Assembly: GCA_005883305.1 (NCBI GenBank)
Contig: VBAC01000001.1
Coordinates: 186,001-250,000 of the forward strand
Length of the DNA stretch: 64,000 nt
Reading direction: 5' to 3'
Source of the DNA: Alphaproteobacteria bacterium
GTDB taxonomy: Bacteria > Pseudomonadota > Alphaproteobacteria > Sphingomonadales > Sphingomonadaceae
In this document: piece after piece, positions 40,111 to 48,580 of the stretch
Layout: the number at the start of each line of letters is the position of its first letter
Numbering within the stretch: position 1 is the first letter of the stretch
Notes under the pieces: model-generated
Told to the model about the DNA's origin: nothing
Seen by the model: the letters and a program-made list of their open reading frames with translations, nothing else
Database searches by the model: none
Program-made: the position numbers and the translations under genes

Positions 40111-42302
40111 ACGAAATCGTCCCCGCCACGGCCTGGACCGACCGGGAGCCGCACGAGGCGCCGGAAAGCTACCATATCGAGGCGACCCAGTCGCTCGTCG
40201 ACCGGACCTTGCGGACGCTGAAGCACGACGATTTGTTCGGCGTGTTCGACAAGCAGGGCGATTGCCGGGGCGGGGACGACGGGCCAGACGGGCTGTTCTA
40301 CCAGGACACGCGCTTCCTCTCCTCGCTGTCGCTGCGGCTCGGCCGGATGGATCCGCTGCTGCTCGGCTCGGTCGTGCTCGACGACAATGGCGCTCTGATC
40401 GTCGATCTCTCCAACGCCGATCTCCATGACGAACAGGGCAAGGTCTGGCTCCAGCGCGACTCGATCTATGTCGGGCGGATGAAGTTCCTCTGCGGCACGA
40501 CCGCCTACGAGCGGATCAGGGTGCGCCGCTTCAATCCCGTCGGCCGCCCGATTCCGCTCGAGATCGCCTTCGACGCCGATTTTGCCGATCTGTTCGAAGT
40601 GCGCGGCGAGCGCCGCCCCCGCCGCGGCGCGCTCAGCGTGGAGACCGAAGGGGCCGACGCGGTCTGTTTCCGCTACGAAGGCCTGGACGGCGTCAGCCGA
40701 TCGACCCGAATCCGTTTCGAGCCCGCGCCCGACTTTCTCGCCAAGCGCTCGGCGCGCTGGGACCTGGACCTTGCCGGCCGCGAGCGGATCGACATCGTGA
40801 TGAAGACGAGCTGCGCGCTGGAGGACAAGGCGGCCGAGGCGCCGCACATCCTCTCCGCCTACCGCGCCTTGCGCAAGGTCGGCCGTGGGCGCTCGGGCCT
40901 CAGGACCTGCATCGACAGCTCCAACGAGCTGTTCAACGCGGTCGCGGCCCGCGCCGCCGCCGACATCGACATGCTTCTGACCGACACCGAATATGGGCTT
41001 TACCCTTATGCCGGCGTGCCCTGGTACAGCACTATCTTCGGCCGCGACGGGATCATCACCGCGATCGAGCTGCTGTGGGCGGCGCCGGATATTGCCAAGG
41101 GCGTGCTCAAGGCGCTGGCGCTGACCCAGGCGACGGAGACCGACGAGGCGGCGGACTCGCAGCCGGGCAAGATTCTCCACGAGATGCGCGGCGGCGAGAT
41201 GGCCCGCCTCGGCCAGGTGCCGTTCCGCCGCTATTACGGCTCGGTCGACGCGACTCCGCTCTTCGTCATGCTGGCGGGCATGTATCTCGAGCGTTCCGGC
41301 GACATCGAGACGATCCGCGCGATCTGGCCCAATGTGAAGGCGGCTCTGGCGTGGATCGACGGGGCGGGCGATCCCGACGGCGACGGCTTCGTCGAATATG
41401 CGCGGATGACCGAGCGCGGCCTCGCCAACCAGGGGTGGAAGGACAGCTTCGATTCGATCTTCCACGCCGACGGGAGCGCCGCGGAGGGGCCGATCGCTTT
41501 GTGCGAGGTCCAGGCCTATGTCTTCGCCGCCAAGCGCGCCGCCGCCGGCATTGCCCGGGCGCTGGGCGAGAATGGCGACGTGCTGGAGCAACAGGCCGAG
41601 ACGCTCCGCCAGCGCTTCGAGGACCGCTTCTGGCTCGACGACCTCGGCTGCTACGCTCTCGCGCTCGACGGGCGAAAGGAGCCGTGCCGGGTGCGTTCGT
41701 CCAACGCGGGGCACGCCCTCTTCGCCGGCATCGCCAGCCCCGAGCGGGCGGCGCGCCTCGCGGGTCTTTTGACCAGCAAGCGTTTCTTCTCGGGCTGGGG
41801 CATCCGCACCATCGCCGCGGGCGAGGCGCGCTACAACCCGATGTCCTATCACAATGGCTCGGTCTGGCCGCACGACAACGCCCTGATCGCCCTCGGCCTC
41901 GCCCGCTATGGGCACAAGGCGGAGGTCGAACGGATTTTCGAAGGGCTCGTCGACGCCGCGGTCTACGACGAGTTCCGCCGGCTGCCCGAGCTCTTCTGCG
42001 GCTTCACCCGGCGCAAGAAGCGCGGGCCGACCGCCTATCCGGTCGCCTGCTCGCCCCAGGCCTGGGCCGCCGCCGCTCCCTTCGCCCTGGTCGCCGCCGC
42101 GACCGGCCTCAGCATCAGCCACGAGGAGGAGACGGTGCGGCTCGCCAATCCGTCGCTCCCCGCCTTCCTCGACGACCTCTCGCTGAGCGGAGTCACCGTC
42201 GCCGGCTCGCGCCTCGACCTGCGCCTTTCGCGCGCCGGCGGGGACATCACCACGGCCGTCACCAAGCGCGACGGAAAGGCCTCGCTGGTGATCGTCAAAT
42301 AG
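40107..42302 (+). CDS. Glycogen debranching-type amylo-alpha-1,6-glucosidase
   Basis: This 731-aa protein has an N-terminal beta domain (GDE_N-type: GLFYQDTRFLSSLSLRLG..., AYERIRVRRFNP) and a C-terminal (alpha/alpha)6 barrel of the glucoamylase/trehalase-like class. Motifs include YPYAGVPWYSTIFGRDGIITAIE (catalytic acid region), GLANQGWKDSFDSIF and MSYHNGSVWPHDNALIA (catalytic base region). It should hydrolyse alpha-1,6 branches or related alpha-glucosides. It is translationally coupled to the GT4 gene. No signal peptide is visible, so it acts in the cytoplasm. Confidence 0.9.
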   Translation: MNEIVPATAWTDREPHEAPESYHIEATQSLVDRTLRTLKHDDLFGVFDKQGDCRGGDDGPDGLFYQDTRFLSSLSLRLGRMDPLLLGSVVLDDNGALIVDLSNADLHDEQGKVWLQRDSIYVGRMKFLCGTTAYERIRVRRFNPVGRPIPLEIAFDADFADLFEVRGERRPRRGALSVETEGADAVCFRYEGLDGVSRSTRIRFEPAPDFLAKRSARWDLDLAGRERIDIVMKTSCALEDKAAEAPHILSAYRALRKVGRGRSGLRTCIDSSNELFNAVAARAAADIDMLLTDTEYGLYPYAGVPWYSTIFGRDGIITAIELLWAAPDIAKGVLKALALTQATETDEAADSQPGKILHEMRGGEMARLGQVPFRRYYGSVDATPLFVMLAGMYLERSGDIETIRAIWPNVKAALAWIDGAGDPDGDGFVEYARMTERGLANQGWKDSFDSIFHADGSAAEGPIALCEVQAYVFAAKRAAAGIARALGENGDVLEQQAETLRQRFEDRFWLDDLGCYALALDGRKEPCRVRSSNAGHALFAGIASPERAARLAGLLTSKRFFSGWGIRTIAAGEARYNPMSYHNGSVWPHDNALIALGLARYGHKAEVERIFEGLVDAAVYDEFRRLPELFCGFTRRKKRGPTAYPVACSPQAWAAAAPFALVAAATGLSISHEEETVRLANPSLPAFLDDLSLSGVTVAGSRLDLRLSRAGGDITTAVTKRDGKASLVIVK

Positions 42303-42340
42303 AAACGTCTTGATAAGCAAGCGACGGCTAGAAGCGAAGG

Positions 42341-42970
42341 ATGGTCTCCGGCGCCGGCACAGCACTGATCGCGGCTGTCTCCTTCCTTCATCAGGGCGCG
42401 CTCGATAGCTGCAGCGTCACGAGGATAAGCCAAGGCCCTTTTCGAATCAGCACCTTCCTCGATCAGGGAGGCGGTCACGCGGTCGCCATAAGGTTCCTGA
42501 TACCGCGGTCCAGCATCTCGCCGCGATACGAGGGGTCCGCGAACGAGGGGCCGAGCATCAATCTCGAATATGCGGTTCCCTTGAGCCACAATCGTGGGCG
42601 TGACCTCCGGTTCATGGGCTTCGAGCGGCTTTTTGCCCGGCCCCGCTTCACGATCCGCTCGATGACGATGCGTTGCGGACGGGATGTGGTGTTGATCGGC
42701 GACGTCGCGCGGCAGCCCTTTCCGCTGACCGGCGTGTTCGAGCAGGAATCCCTCCTGCGCACGGACGCCTGCATTGCGGCCCTTCGGCGGTTCGGAACCT
42801 ACGGCCTGGAGTTTGCGGAAGTCGAAGGAGAGGGGCGCACGGTCCGCATCGCCGGGCGTGCGGCGTTCGCCTCCGCAATGGGGAGGGCCGAGCGGCTCGC
42901 GCGGCGGGGGTTGGCGCGGGCCCGATCAGGCCGGTGTTGGTTGGATCCGCCTCCGGCGGTCCCCTTCTGA
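42341..42970 (+). CDS. Hypothetical protein, start uncertain
   Basis: This 209-codon frame lies between the debranching enzyme and panB. From about 42614 ([12 protein letters not shown]) onward, third positions are strongly GC-biased and the sequence has normal protein texture ([59 protein letters not shown]). The first 270 bp are AT-richer and less convincing, so the true start may be ATG 42614. I recognise no family. It could also be a degraded gene. Confidence 0.4.
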   Translation: MVSGAGTALIAAVSFLHQGALDSCSVTRISQGPFRISTFLDQGGGHAVAIRFLIPRSSISPRYEGSANEGPSINLEYAVPLSHNRGRDLRFMGFERLFARPRFTIRSMTMRCGRDVVLIGDVARQPFPLTGVFEQESLLRTDACIAALRRFGTYGLEFAEVEGEGRTVRIAGRAAFASAMGRAERLARRGLARARSGRCWLDPPPAVPF

Positions 42971-43025
42971 GGCCCCGTTGCGCGGCTTTTGCCAGCGCCG
43001 GACGCATCGGGTAAACGCGCTCCCC

Positions 43026-43880
43026 ATGTCCACCTACACGATCGACACGGCGACCAGCCGCGCCACGCCGACGCCTTCGCCGGGCAAGCGCCTCACGGCG
43101 CCGGCGATCCTCGCGCGCAAGGGCAAGGAGCCGATCGTCGCGCTCACCGCCTACACGATGCGCATGGCGCAATTGCTCGATCCGCATTGCGATTTCCTGC
43201 TCGTCGGCGATTCCCTCGGCCAGGTGATCTACGGCCTGCCGTCGACCATCCCCGTGAGCCTGGAGATGATGTGCGCTCACGGCGCGGCGGTGGTGCGCGG
43301 CTCGTGGCACGCCCTCGTCGCGGTGGACATGCCGTTCGGCTCCTACGAGGAGAGCCCGGCCCAGGCCTTCCGAAGCGCTGCGCGGGTGCTCAAGGAGACC
43401 GGCGCTGCGGCGGTGAAGCTCGAGGGCGGGGAGGCGATGGCCGAGACGGTGGCCTTCCTGACCAGGCGCGGAATCCCGGTGATCGGCCATGTCGGGCTGA
43501 CCCCCCAGGCGGTCAACGCGCTCGGCGGCTACCGCGCCCGGGGAAAGGACGAGGCGGAGGCGGACAAGGTCCTTGCCGACGCGCGCGCCGTGGCCGAGGC
43601 CGGCTGCTTCGCGCTGGTGATCGAGGGCGTGATGGAGGAGATCGCCGCGGAGGCGACCAAAGCGGTCCCGTGCCCGACCATCGGTATCGGCGCCTCGGCC
43701 GCCTGCGACGGGCAGATCCTGGTCACCGAGGACATGATGGGGATGTTCGAGCGCACGCCCCGCTTCGTGAAGCGCTTCGGCGATCTCGCCTCCGAGATCA
43801 GCCAGGCCGCCGCGGCCTATGCCGAGGACGTGAAAGGTCGGGCCTTCCCGACCGAAGAACAGATTTACCGCCGCAAATGA
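43026..43880 (+). CDS. panB: 3-Methyl-2-oxobutanoate hydroxymethyltransferase
   Basis: This is the first committed step of pantothenate synthesis, moving a hydroxymethyl group from methylene-THF to alpha-ketoisovalerate. The 284-aa protein has the TIM-barrel signatures: [30 protein letters not shown] (Mg-binding Asp), [31 protein letters not shown], and the catalytic Glu region [11 protein letters not shown]. Length and start fit the family. A GC hairpin at 43887-43907 (GCCCCGTC/GACGGGGC) follows the stop and may end the transcript. Confidence 0.95.
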   Translation: MSTYTIDTATSRATPTPSPGKRLTAPAILARKGKEPIVALTAYTMRMAQLLDPHCDFLLVGDSLGQVIYGLPSTIPVSLEMMCAHGAAVVRGSWHALVAVDMPFGSYEESPAQAFRSAARVLKETGAAAVKLEGGEAMAETVAFLTRRGIPVIGHVGLTPQAVNALGGYRARGKDEAEADKVLADARAVAEAGCFALVIEGVMEEIAAEATKAVPCPTIGIGASAACDGQILVTEDMMGMFERTPRFVKRFGDLASEISQAAAAYAEDVKGRAFPTEEQIYRRK

Positions 43881-43909
43881 TCGGGCGCCCCGTCCACCGG
43901 ACGGGGCTC

Positions 43910-44179
43910 AGAGTTCAAACCCAGTCCCCGCAATGGTCGTGATCGCCCGGAGAAGGCCGCCGGCAAGGCGGATGGCGCGGGCCGGGCTGGTTGCCCGGAC
44001 GAGCCGTCCAACGCAGCCGGCGGCCTTCTCCGGGCGACCCCAAAGGGGCGGGCGGCTTTTGGGCCAGGGCTACGTCGCAGCGTCGGTCACGATGCGTTTA
44101 GCATCGCTCCCTCCTCGCTCCTTGCCCTGACCCAAAATCCGCTCCGTCACGGCCGTTGCGGGGACTGGGTTTGAACTCT
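43910..44179. other. Three-armed inverted-repeat element, possible structured RNA or MITE-like element
   Basis: The ends are exact inverted repeats (43910-43933 with 44156-44179, starting AGAGTTCAAACCCAGTCCCC). If G-U pairs are allowed, the helix continues inward to about 43943/44146, giving some 34 bp. Inside are two further arms. One is a perfect 21-bp helix (43944-43964 with 44016-44036) capped by a CCGGGC/GCCCGG hairpin. The other is a 19-bp helix with two mismatches (44052-44070 with 44124-44142) capped by a CGATGC/GCATCG hairpin. A CCCC-AAA-GGGG mini-hairpin lies at the junction. There is no ORF, and it fills most of the 446-bp gap between panB and the next gene. Confidence 0.55.
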
Positions 44180-44326
44180 ACGGGTCCCGATCATGCCCCT
44201 TCCGTTTGCCCGAACTGCCCGGTAAGGAGCCGTTGGGGCGCGCGCCCGCCGTGCGCCGGGGGCGCCGCGGATGAATTTCGATGGACGGCCCCGCGGCGCG
44301 GTCCAGCCACTGTTTGGAGACAAGAC

Positions 44327-45082
44327 TTGGCGCTCAAGCCGAACGACGCTGAAACCTTTCTGAAGGAGGTGGACGACGAGCTCCGCCGCGAGCAGATGGG
44401 CAACTTCCTCAAGCGCTACGGCTGGTGGCTCATCGCGGCGTTCGCGCTTCTTCTCGCCGCGCTCGGCGGCTGGATCTGGTGGAAGGAGCACAGCAAGGCG
44501 GTCGCCGGCGTCCAGGGCGAGACCCTGACCGCGGCGCTCGACAGCCTCGAGGCCGGCAACCGCAACGCGGCGCTGCCCAAGCTGGCCGAACTCGCGAACA
44601 GCGACGTCCCCGGCTACCGGGCGGCGGCCTCGTTCGCCCGCGCCAACAGCGAGACTTCGGCCGGCAACGCGCCCGCGGCGATCGCAACCCTTCGCTCGAT
44701 CGCGGCCAACCAGGACTTCGACGAAATCTACCGCCAGGCGGCGATCGTGCGGCAGACCCAGCTCGAGTTCGACACGCTTCCTCCGCAGCAGGTGGTCCAG
44801 CGCCTGCGCCTGCTGGCGCGGCCGGGAAGCCCCTGGCTCGGCAGCGCGGGCGAGATGCTCGGAGTCGCCTATCTGAAGATGCACCGCGCGGACCTGGCCG
44901 GCCCGGTCTTCGCTTCGATCGGCCGGGATGAGAACGTTCCGCCTTCGATTCGCACAAGGGCCGTTCAGATGGCCGGCTCTTTAGGTATCAACGCCGTCGA
45001 CGAGCCGGCCGCGCCGGCAGCGGCCGCCCAGCCCGTCCCGGTCGCCCCGGCGCAGCCGGCGCCCGCCGCAACCAAGGAATAA
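44327..45082 (+). CDS. YfgM-like tetratricopeptide membrane protein
   Basis: This 251-aa inner-membrane protein starts at TTG 44327, eight bases after GGAG. It has a short cytoplasmic N-terminus (PNDAETFLKEVDDELRREQ), one membrane helix (WWLIAAFALLLAALGGWIWW), and a periplasmic helical-repeat domain with TPR-like units to about residue 220, then an Ala/Pro-rich tail. YfgM in E. coli associates with SecYEG and periplasmic chaperones. The order yfgM-bamB-der is the same as in E. coli, supporting the assignment. Confidence 0.85.
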   Translation: MALKPNDAETFLKEVDDELRREQMGNFLKRYGWWLIAAFALLLAALGGWIWWKEHSKAVAGVQGETLTAALDSLEAGNRNAALPKLAELANSDVPGYRAAASFARANSETSAGNAPAAIATLRSIAANQDFDEIYRQAAIVRQTQLEFDTLPPQQVVQRLRLLARPGSPWLGSAGEMLGVAYLKMHRADLAGPVFASIGRDENVPPSIRTRAVQMAGSLGINAVDEPAAPAAAAQPVPVAPAQPAPAATKE

Positions 45083-45085
45083 CGA

Positions 45086-46447
45086 ATGAAGCGTCTCGTT
45101 CTCGCCACTGCCGCGGTCAGCCTGCTCGGCGGGTGCAACCTCCTGGGCCGCAACGGTCCCCCCACGACGCCCACGGTCGGCCAGCGAATCCCGGTGCTCG
45201 GGACGGACAGGGCGATCGAGGCCGATCCGGCGCTGGCCGACGTCGCCGTCACCGTGCCGCCGCCGATCGTCAATGCCGATTGGCCGCAGCCGGGCGGCAA
45301 CGCCTCGAAATCGAGCATCCATGTGGCGCTCGCCGATTCGCCGGCCCAGGCCTGGAGCGTGAGCATCGGCCAAGGCGACAGCGCCGCCGGGCGGCTCGCC
45401 GCCGAGCCGATGGTCGCCGACGGCCGGGTCTATACGATCGACACGCAGGCCCGTGTGCGCGCCTTCGACGTCAACAACGGCTCGCTGATCTGGGAGCATC
45501 AGGTGCGCGGCGAGAACAGCCCGCGCGAGACTCTCTTCGGCGGCGGAGTCAGCTACGACAGCGGCCGCCTCTATGTCACCAACGGCGCTGGCGATGTCGC
45601 CGCGCTCGACGCCGCGACCGGCAACCAGATCTGGATGGTAAAGCCGGGCGGCCCGCTTCGCGGCTCGCCGACGATCGGCAACGACAACGTCTACGCGCTG
45701 AGCCAGGACAACCAGCTTTTCGCGCTCAACGCGCAAACCGGCGAGAAGCGCTGGCAATCGGCCGGTGCGTTCGAGCTCGCCGGAGTGTTCGGCGCCGCGG
45801 CTCCGGCCTTCGCGCAATCGACCCTCGTCGCCGGCTATGCCTCGGGCGAGCTCACCGCCTATCGCTACGAGAACGGACAGGTGGTCTGGCAGGACGCGCT
45901 GGCGCGGACCGGCATCTCCACCGTGGTCGGAACCCTGTCGGACATCGACGCCGACCCGGTGATCGACAATGGCCGGGTCTTCGCGATCGGCCAGGGCGGG
46001 CGAATGGTCGCGGTCGAGCTGATCACCGGCCAGCGCGTCTGGGAGCTCAACGTCGCCGGAATCTCGACCCCCTGGGTCGCCGGCGAGTGGGTGTTCGTGG
46101 TCACCGATCGGGCGCAGCTGCTGGCCGTGTCGCGCGCCTCCGGGCGCATCCGCTGGATCTCGCAGCTCCCCGGTTTCCGCCATCCCGCGGAGGAGCGGAC
46201 TCCCGACGCGAACGGCAACCGGCGCAGGAACCCGGGCCGCGATCCGATTTTCTGGCGCGGGCCGGTCCTTGCCGGCAACCGCCTGGTCCTGCTCAGCTCC
46301 ACGGGCCGGATCGTCTATGTCTCGCCCACCGACGGCACCGTCCAGGCGACGGTCGAGACCGGCTCCTCCTTCTCGCTGCCCCCGGTGGTCGCGGGCAACA
46401 CGCTCTACGTGCTCAACGACGAGGGGCGGTTGACCGCCTACCGCTAA
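45086..46447 (+). CDS. bamB: Outer-membrane assembly lipoprotein BamB
   Basis: This beta-propeller lipoprotein is part of the BAM complex that inserts barrels in the outer membrane. The 453-aa precursor has a lipoprotein signal with lipobox LLGGC at residues 13-17. It is followed by eight PQQ-like blade repeats (for example GRVYTIDTQARVRAFDVNNGSLIWEH, GRLYVTNGAGDVAALDAATG and DNVYALSQDNQLFALNAQTG). It begins three bases after the YfgM-like gene and is followed closely by der, the conserved order. Confidence 0.93.
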   Translation: MKRLVLATAAVSLLGGCNLLGRNGPPTTPTVGQRIPVLGTDRAIEADPALADVAVTVPPPIVNADWPQPGGNASKSSIHVALADSPAQAWSVSIGQGDSAAGRLAAEPMVADGRVYTIDTQARVRAFDVNNGSLIWEHQVRGENSPRETLFGGGVSYDSGRLYVTNGAGDVAALDAATGNQIWMVKPGGPLRGSPTIGNDNVYALSQDNQLFALNAQTGEKRWQSAGAFELAGVFGAAAPAFAQSTLVAGYASGELTAYRYENGQVVWQDALARTGISTVVGTLSDIDADPVIDNGRVFAIGQGGRMVAVELITGQRVWELNVAGISTPWVAGEWVFVVTDRAQLLAVSRASGRIRWISQLPGFRHPAEERTPDANGNRRRNPGRDPIFWRGPVLAGNRLVLLSSTGRIVYVSPTDGTVQATVETGSSFSLPPVVAGNTLYVLNDEGRLTAYR

Positions 46448-46468
46448 AGCGGCAGGGCGTCCGGCTTC

Positions 46469-47824
46469 ATGGCCAGAACGCCCACAGTCGCCATCGTTGG
46501 CCGCCCCAACGTCGGCAAGTCCACGCTTTTCAACCGCCTGGTTGGGAAGCGCCTGGCGCTGGTCGACGACCGGCCCGGAGTGACTCGCGACCGGCGCGAG
46601 GGCGAGGCGAGCCTGCTCGGGCTCGAATTCCGCGTGATCGATACCGCGGGCTATGAGGACGAGGACCCGGATACCCTGCCGGGCCGGATGCGCGCGCAGA
46701 CCACGGCCGCCGTTCGAGAAGCCGACGTCGCCTTGTTCCTGATCGACGCCCGGATGGGCGTCACCCCGCTCGACGAGGAGATCGCCCGCTGGCTTCGCTC
46801 GGAGGCGACGCCCGTCATCCTCGCCGCCAACAAGGCCGAGGGCCGATCGGGCGAGACCGGGATCCTCGAGGCCTGGTCGCTCGGCCTCGGCGAGGCGATC
46901 GCGCTCAGCGCCGAACATGGCGAGGGGACGGTCGACCTGTTCGAGCACCTGCGGCCGCATATCGAGCGCGAGGACGGGCCCGAGGAGGAGGATCCCGAAG
47001 GCGATCCGACGCTCAAGCTGGCGATCGTCGGCCGCCCGAACGCCGGCAAGTCGACCCTGATCAACCGGATCATCTCGCAGGAGCGGCTGATCACCGGCCC
47101 GGAGGCGGGGATCACCCGCGACAGCATCTCGATCGACTGGGAATGGCAGGGCCGCCCGGTTCGGCTGATCGACACCGCCGGCATGCGCAAGAAGGCGAAG
47201 GTCGAGGACAAGCTCGAGAAGCTCTCCGTGGCCGACGCCCGCCGGGCGATCGATTTCGCCGAGGTGGTCGTGCTTCTGCTCGACGGCACCCGCGGGCTGG
47301 AGGTGCAGGACCTCAAGATCGCCGACAACGTGCTTCAGGAAGGCCGGGCGCTGGTGATCGCGATCAACAAGTGGGACGTGGCGGAAAATCCCTCCAGCCT
47401 GTTCAACGGCGTAAAGGCGGCGCTGGAAGAGGGGCTGAGCCAGGTTCGCGGGGTGCCGGTGCTGACCGTCTCGGGCAAGACCGGCAAGGGGATCGATCAA
47501 TTGCTCGGCGCCGCGTTCGAGACCCGCGAGGCCTGGTCGCAGCGAGTCTCGACCGGCCAGCTCAACCGCTGGTTCGAGGAGGCCGTGGAGAAAAACCCGC
47601 CACCCGCGCCCGGCGGCAAGCGGATCAAGCTTCGCTACATCACCCAGGTCAACACCCGCCCGCCGAGCTTCGTGCTGTTCGGCACCCGAGTCGATCAACT
47701 GCCCGATTCCTACCTGCGCTATCTGGTCAACGGCATCCGCCGCGAGCTCGGCTTCGGCGCGGTCCCCGTGCGGCTTCACGCCCGCGCCTCGCGCAACCCG
47801 TTCGGAGAGCGGGGAAAAGACTGA
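46469..47824 (+). CDS. der: Ribosome-assembly GTPase Der (EngA)
   Basis: This GTPase has two tandem G domains and is required for 50S subunit maturation. The 451-aa protein shows G1 motifs GRPNVGKST (first domain) and GRPNAGKST (second, near residue 190), DTAGY/DTAGM G3 motifs, and NKAE/NKWD G4 motifs. It ends in a KH-like domain (LKLRYITQV-type stretch, RIKLRYITQVNTRPPSF). The length is normal. Confidence 0.97.
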   Translation: MARTPTVAIVGRPNVGKSTLFNRLVGKRLALVDDRPGVTRDRREGEASLLGLEFRVIDTAGYEDEDPDTLPGRMRAQTTAAVREADVALFLIDARMGVTPLDEEIARWLRSEATPVILAANKAEGRSGETGILEAWSLGLGEAIALSAEHGEGTVDLFEHLRPHIEREDGPEEEDPEGDPTLKLAIVGRPNAGKSTLINRIISQERLITGPEAGITRDSISIDWEWQGRPVRLIDTAGMRKKAKVEDKLEKLSVADARRAIDFAEVVVLLLDGTRGLEVQDLKIADNVLQEGRALVIAINKWDVAENPSSLFNGVKAALEEGLSQVRGVPVLTVSGKTGKGIDQLLGAAFETREAWSQRVSTGQLNRWFEEAVEKNPPPAPGGKRIKLRYITQVNTRPPSFVLFGTRVDQLPDSYLRYLVNGIRRELGFGAVPVRLHARASRNPFGERGKD

Positions 47825-47920
47825 TCCGGCCGATTGCGGGGAATCGTCGGCGCAGCGTCAACGACCTGTTTACCGGCGGGGCCTAGATTCGCCTTTGCTG
47901 GGACAAAGGGGATTTTTGGC

Positions 47921-48343
47921 TTGGACGCCGCCGTCGAATATGTGGACTGGAGTGAATTCCAGCGCATGCGCACCGAACTCGGGGCGAATTTCGTGCGCAT
48001 CCTCGGCTATTTCCGCGAGGACGGCGAGAAATCCGTCGCTCGTATCGAGGAGGCGACCCACCGCGAGGACGCCGCCGCGCTCGTCCTTCCCGCCCATACG
48101 ATGAAGGCCGAGGCGCGCCAGTTCGGCGCCGAGCCACTCGCTTTGCTGGCGGAAAAGATCGAGCAGGCCGGCCGCCGGGCGCTCGAATCGCGCTTCTTCC
48201 CCGACGACATCATCCCCGAGGTCGCCCGCCTGCGCCCGCTCTACGAGCAGACGATGACGCTGCTGGAGGAGGAGACCAACCCGCTGTGCCAGCGCCGCGC
48301 CTTCGGCAAGAAGCCGAGCAACCAGGAATTCGGGCGGCTCTAG
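47921..48343 (+). CDS. Hpt (histidine phosphotransfer) domain protein
   Basis: This 140-aa single-domain phosphotransfer protein starts at TTG 47921, eight bases after AAGGGGA. The phospho-acceptor is His59 in PAHTMKAEARQFGA, the form seen in Hpt helices (AHxLKGxA-like). The rest is helical, as expected for a four-helix bundle. It would relay phosphate between a hybrid kinase and a response regulator. No kinase or regulator is adjacent, so the partners are unknown. Confidence 0.83.
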   Translation: MDAAVEYVDWSEFQRMRTELGANFVRILGYFREDGEKSVARIEEATHREDAAALVLPAHTMKAEARQFGAEPLALLAEKIEQAGRRALESRFFPDDIIPEVARLRPLYEQTMTLLEEETNPLCQRRAFGKKPSNQEFGRL

Positions 48344-48369
48344 GCTGGATCGATTCAGCTTCTTGAAGA

Positions 48370-48479
48370 CTCCCTCTCCCATGGGGAGAGGGTTGGGGTG
48401 AGGGGTTCGGGCCTGGTCGGATTACCCTCGAACTCCGTAAACCCCCACCCTACCCTCCCCCTCAGGGGGAGGGATTAGG
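48370..48479. repeat. Palindromic intergenic repeat, CTCCCTCTCCC family
   Basis: CTCCCTCTCCCATGGGGAGA with GGGTTGGGGTGAGGGG at the left and CCCCCACCCTACCCTCCCCC at the right match the 21503-21615 copy in order and spacing, with different bases in the centre. It separates the Hpt gene from the convergent DUF418 gene. Confidence 0.8.
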
Positions 48480-48580
48480 AAGCTGGATGTCGATCCATTC
48501 GAGCCGGGCGCCGCAATTCACGCGGAAGGCGGAACCTCATTGCCAACGATGAGAAAGAACCAATTAAACGGGGACTGTCC

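Noticed and set aside
42475-42774. 99-codon minus-strand frame in the debranching-panB gap
   Set aside because: The plus-strand frame over the same bases has the better third-position GC bias, and the minus frame has no ribosome-binding site.
43910-44179. tmRNA or tRNA-like gene
   Set aside because: The GTTCAAAC near the termini resembles a T arm, but its flanks do not pair as a T stem, there is no tag-peptide frame, and the same sequence occurs inverted at the other end.
44981-47779. 932-codon minus-strand frame opposite bamB and der
   Set aside because: It is a shadow of strongly conserved sense genes and shows low-complexity Arg/Asp/Gly composition without domains.
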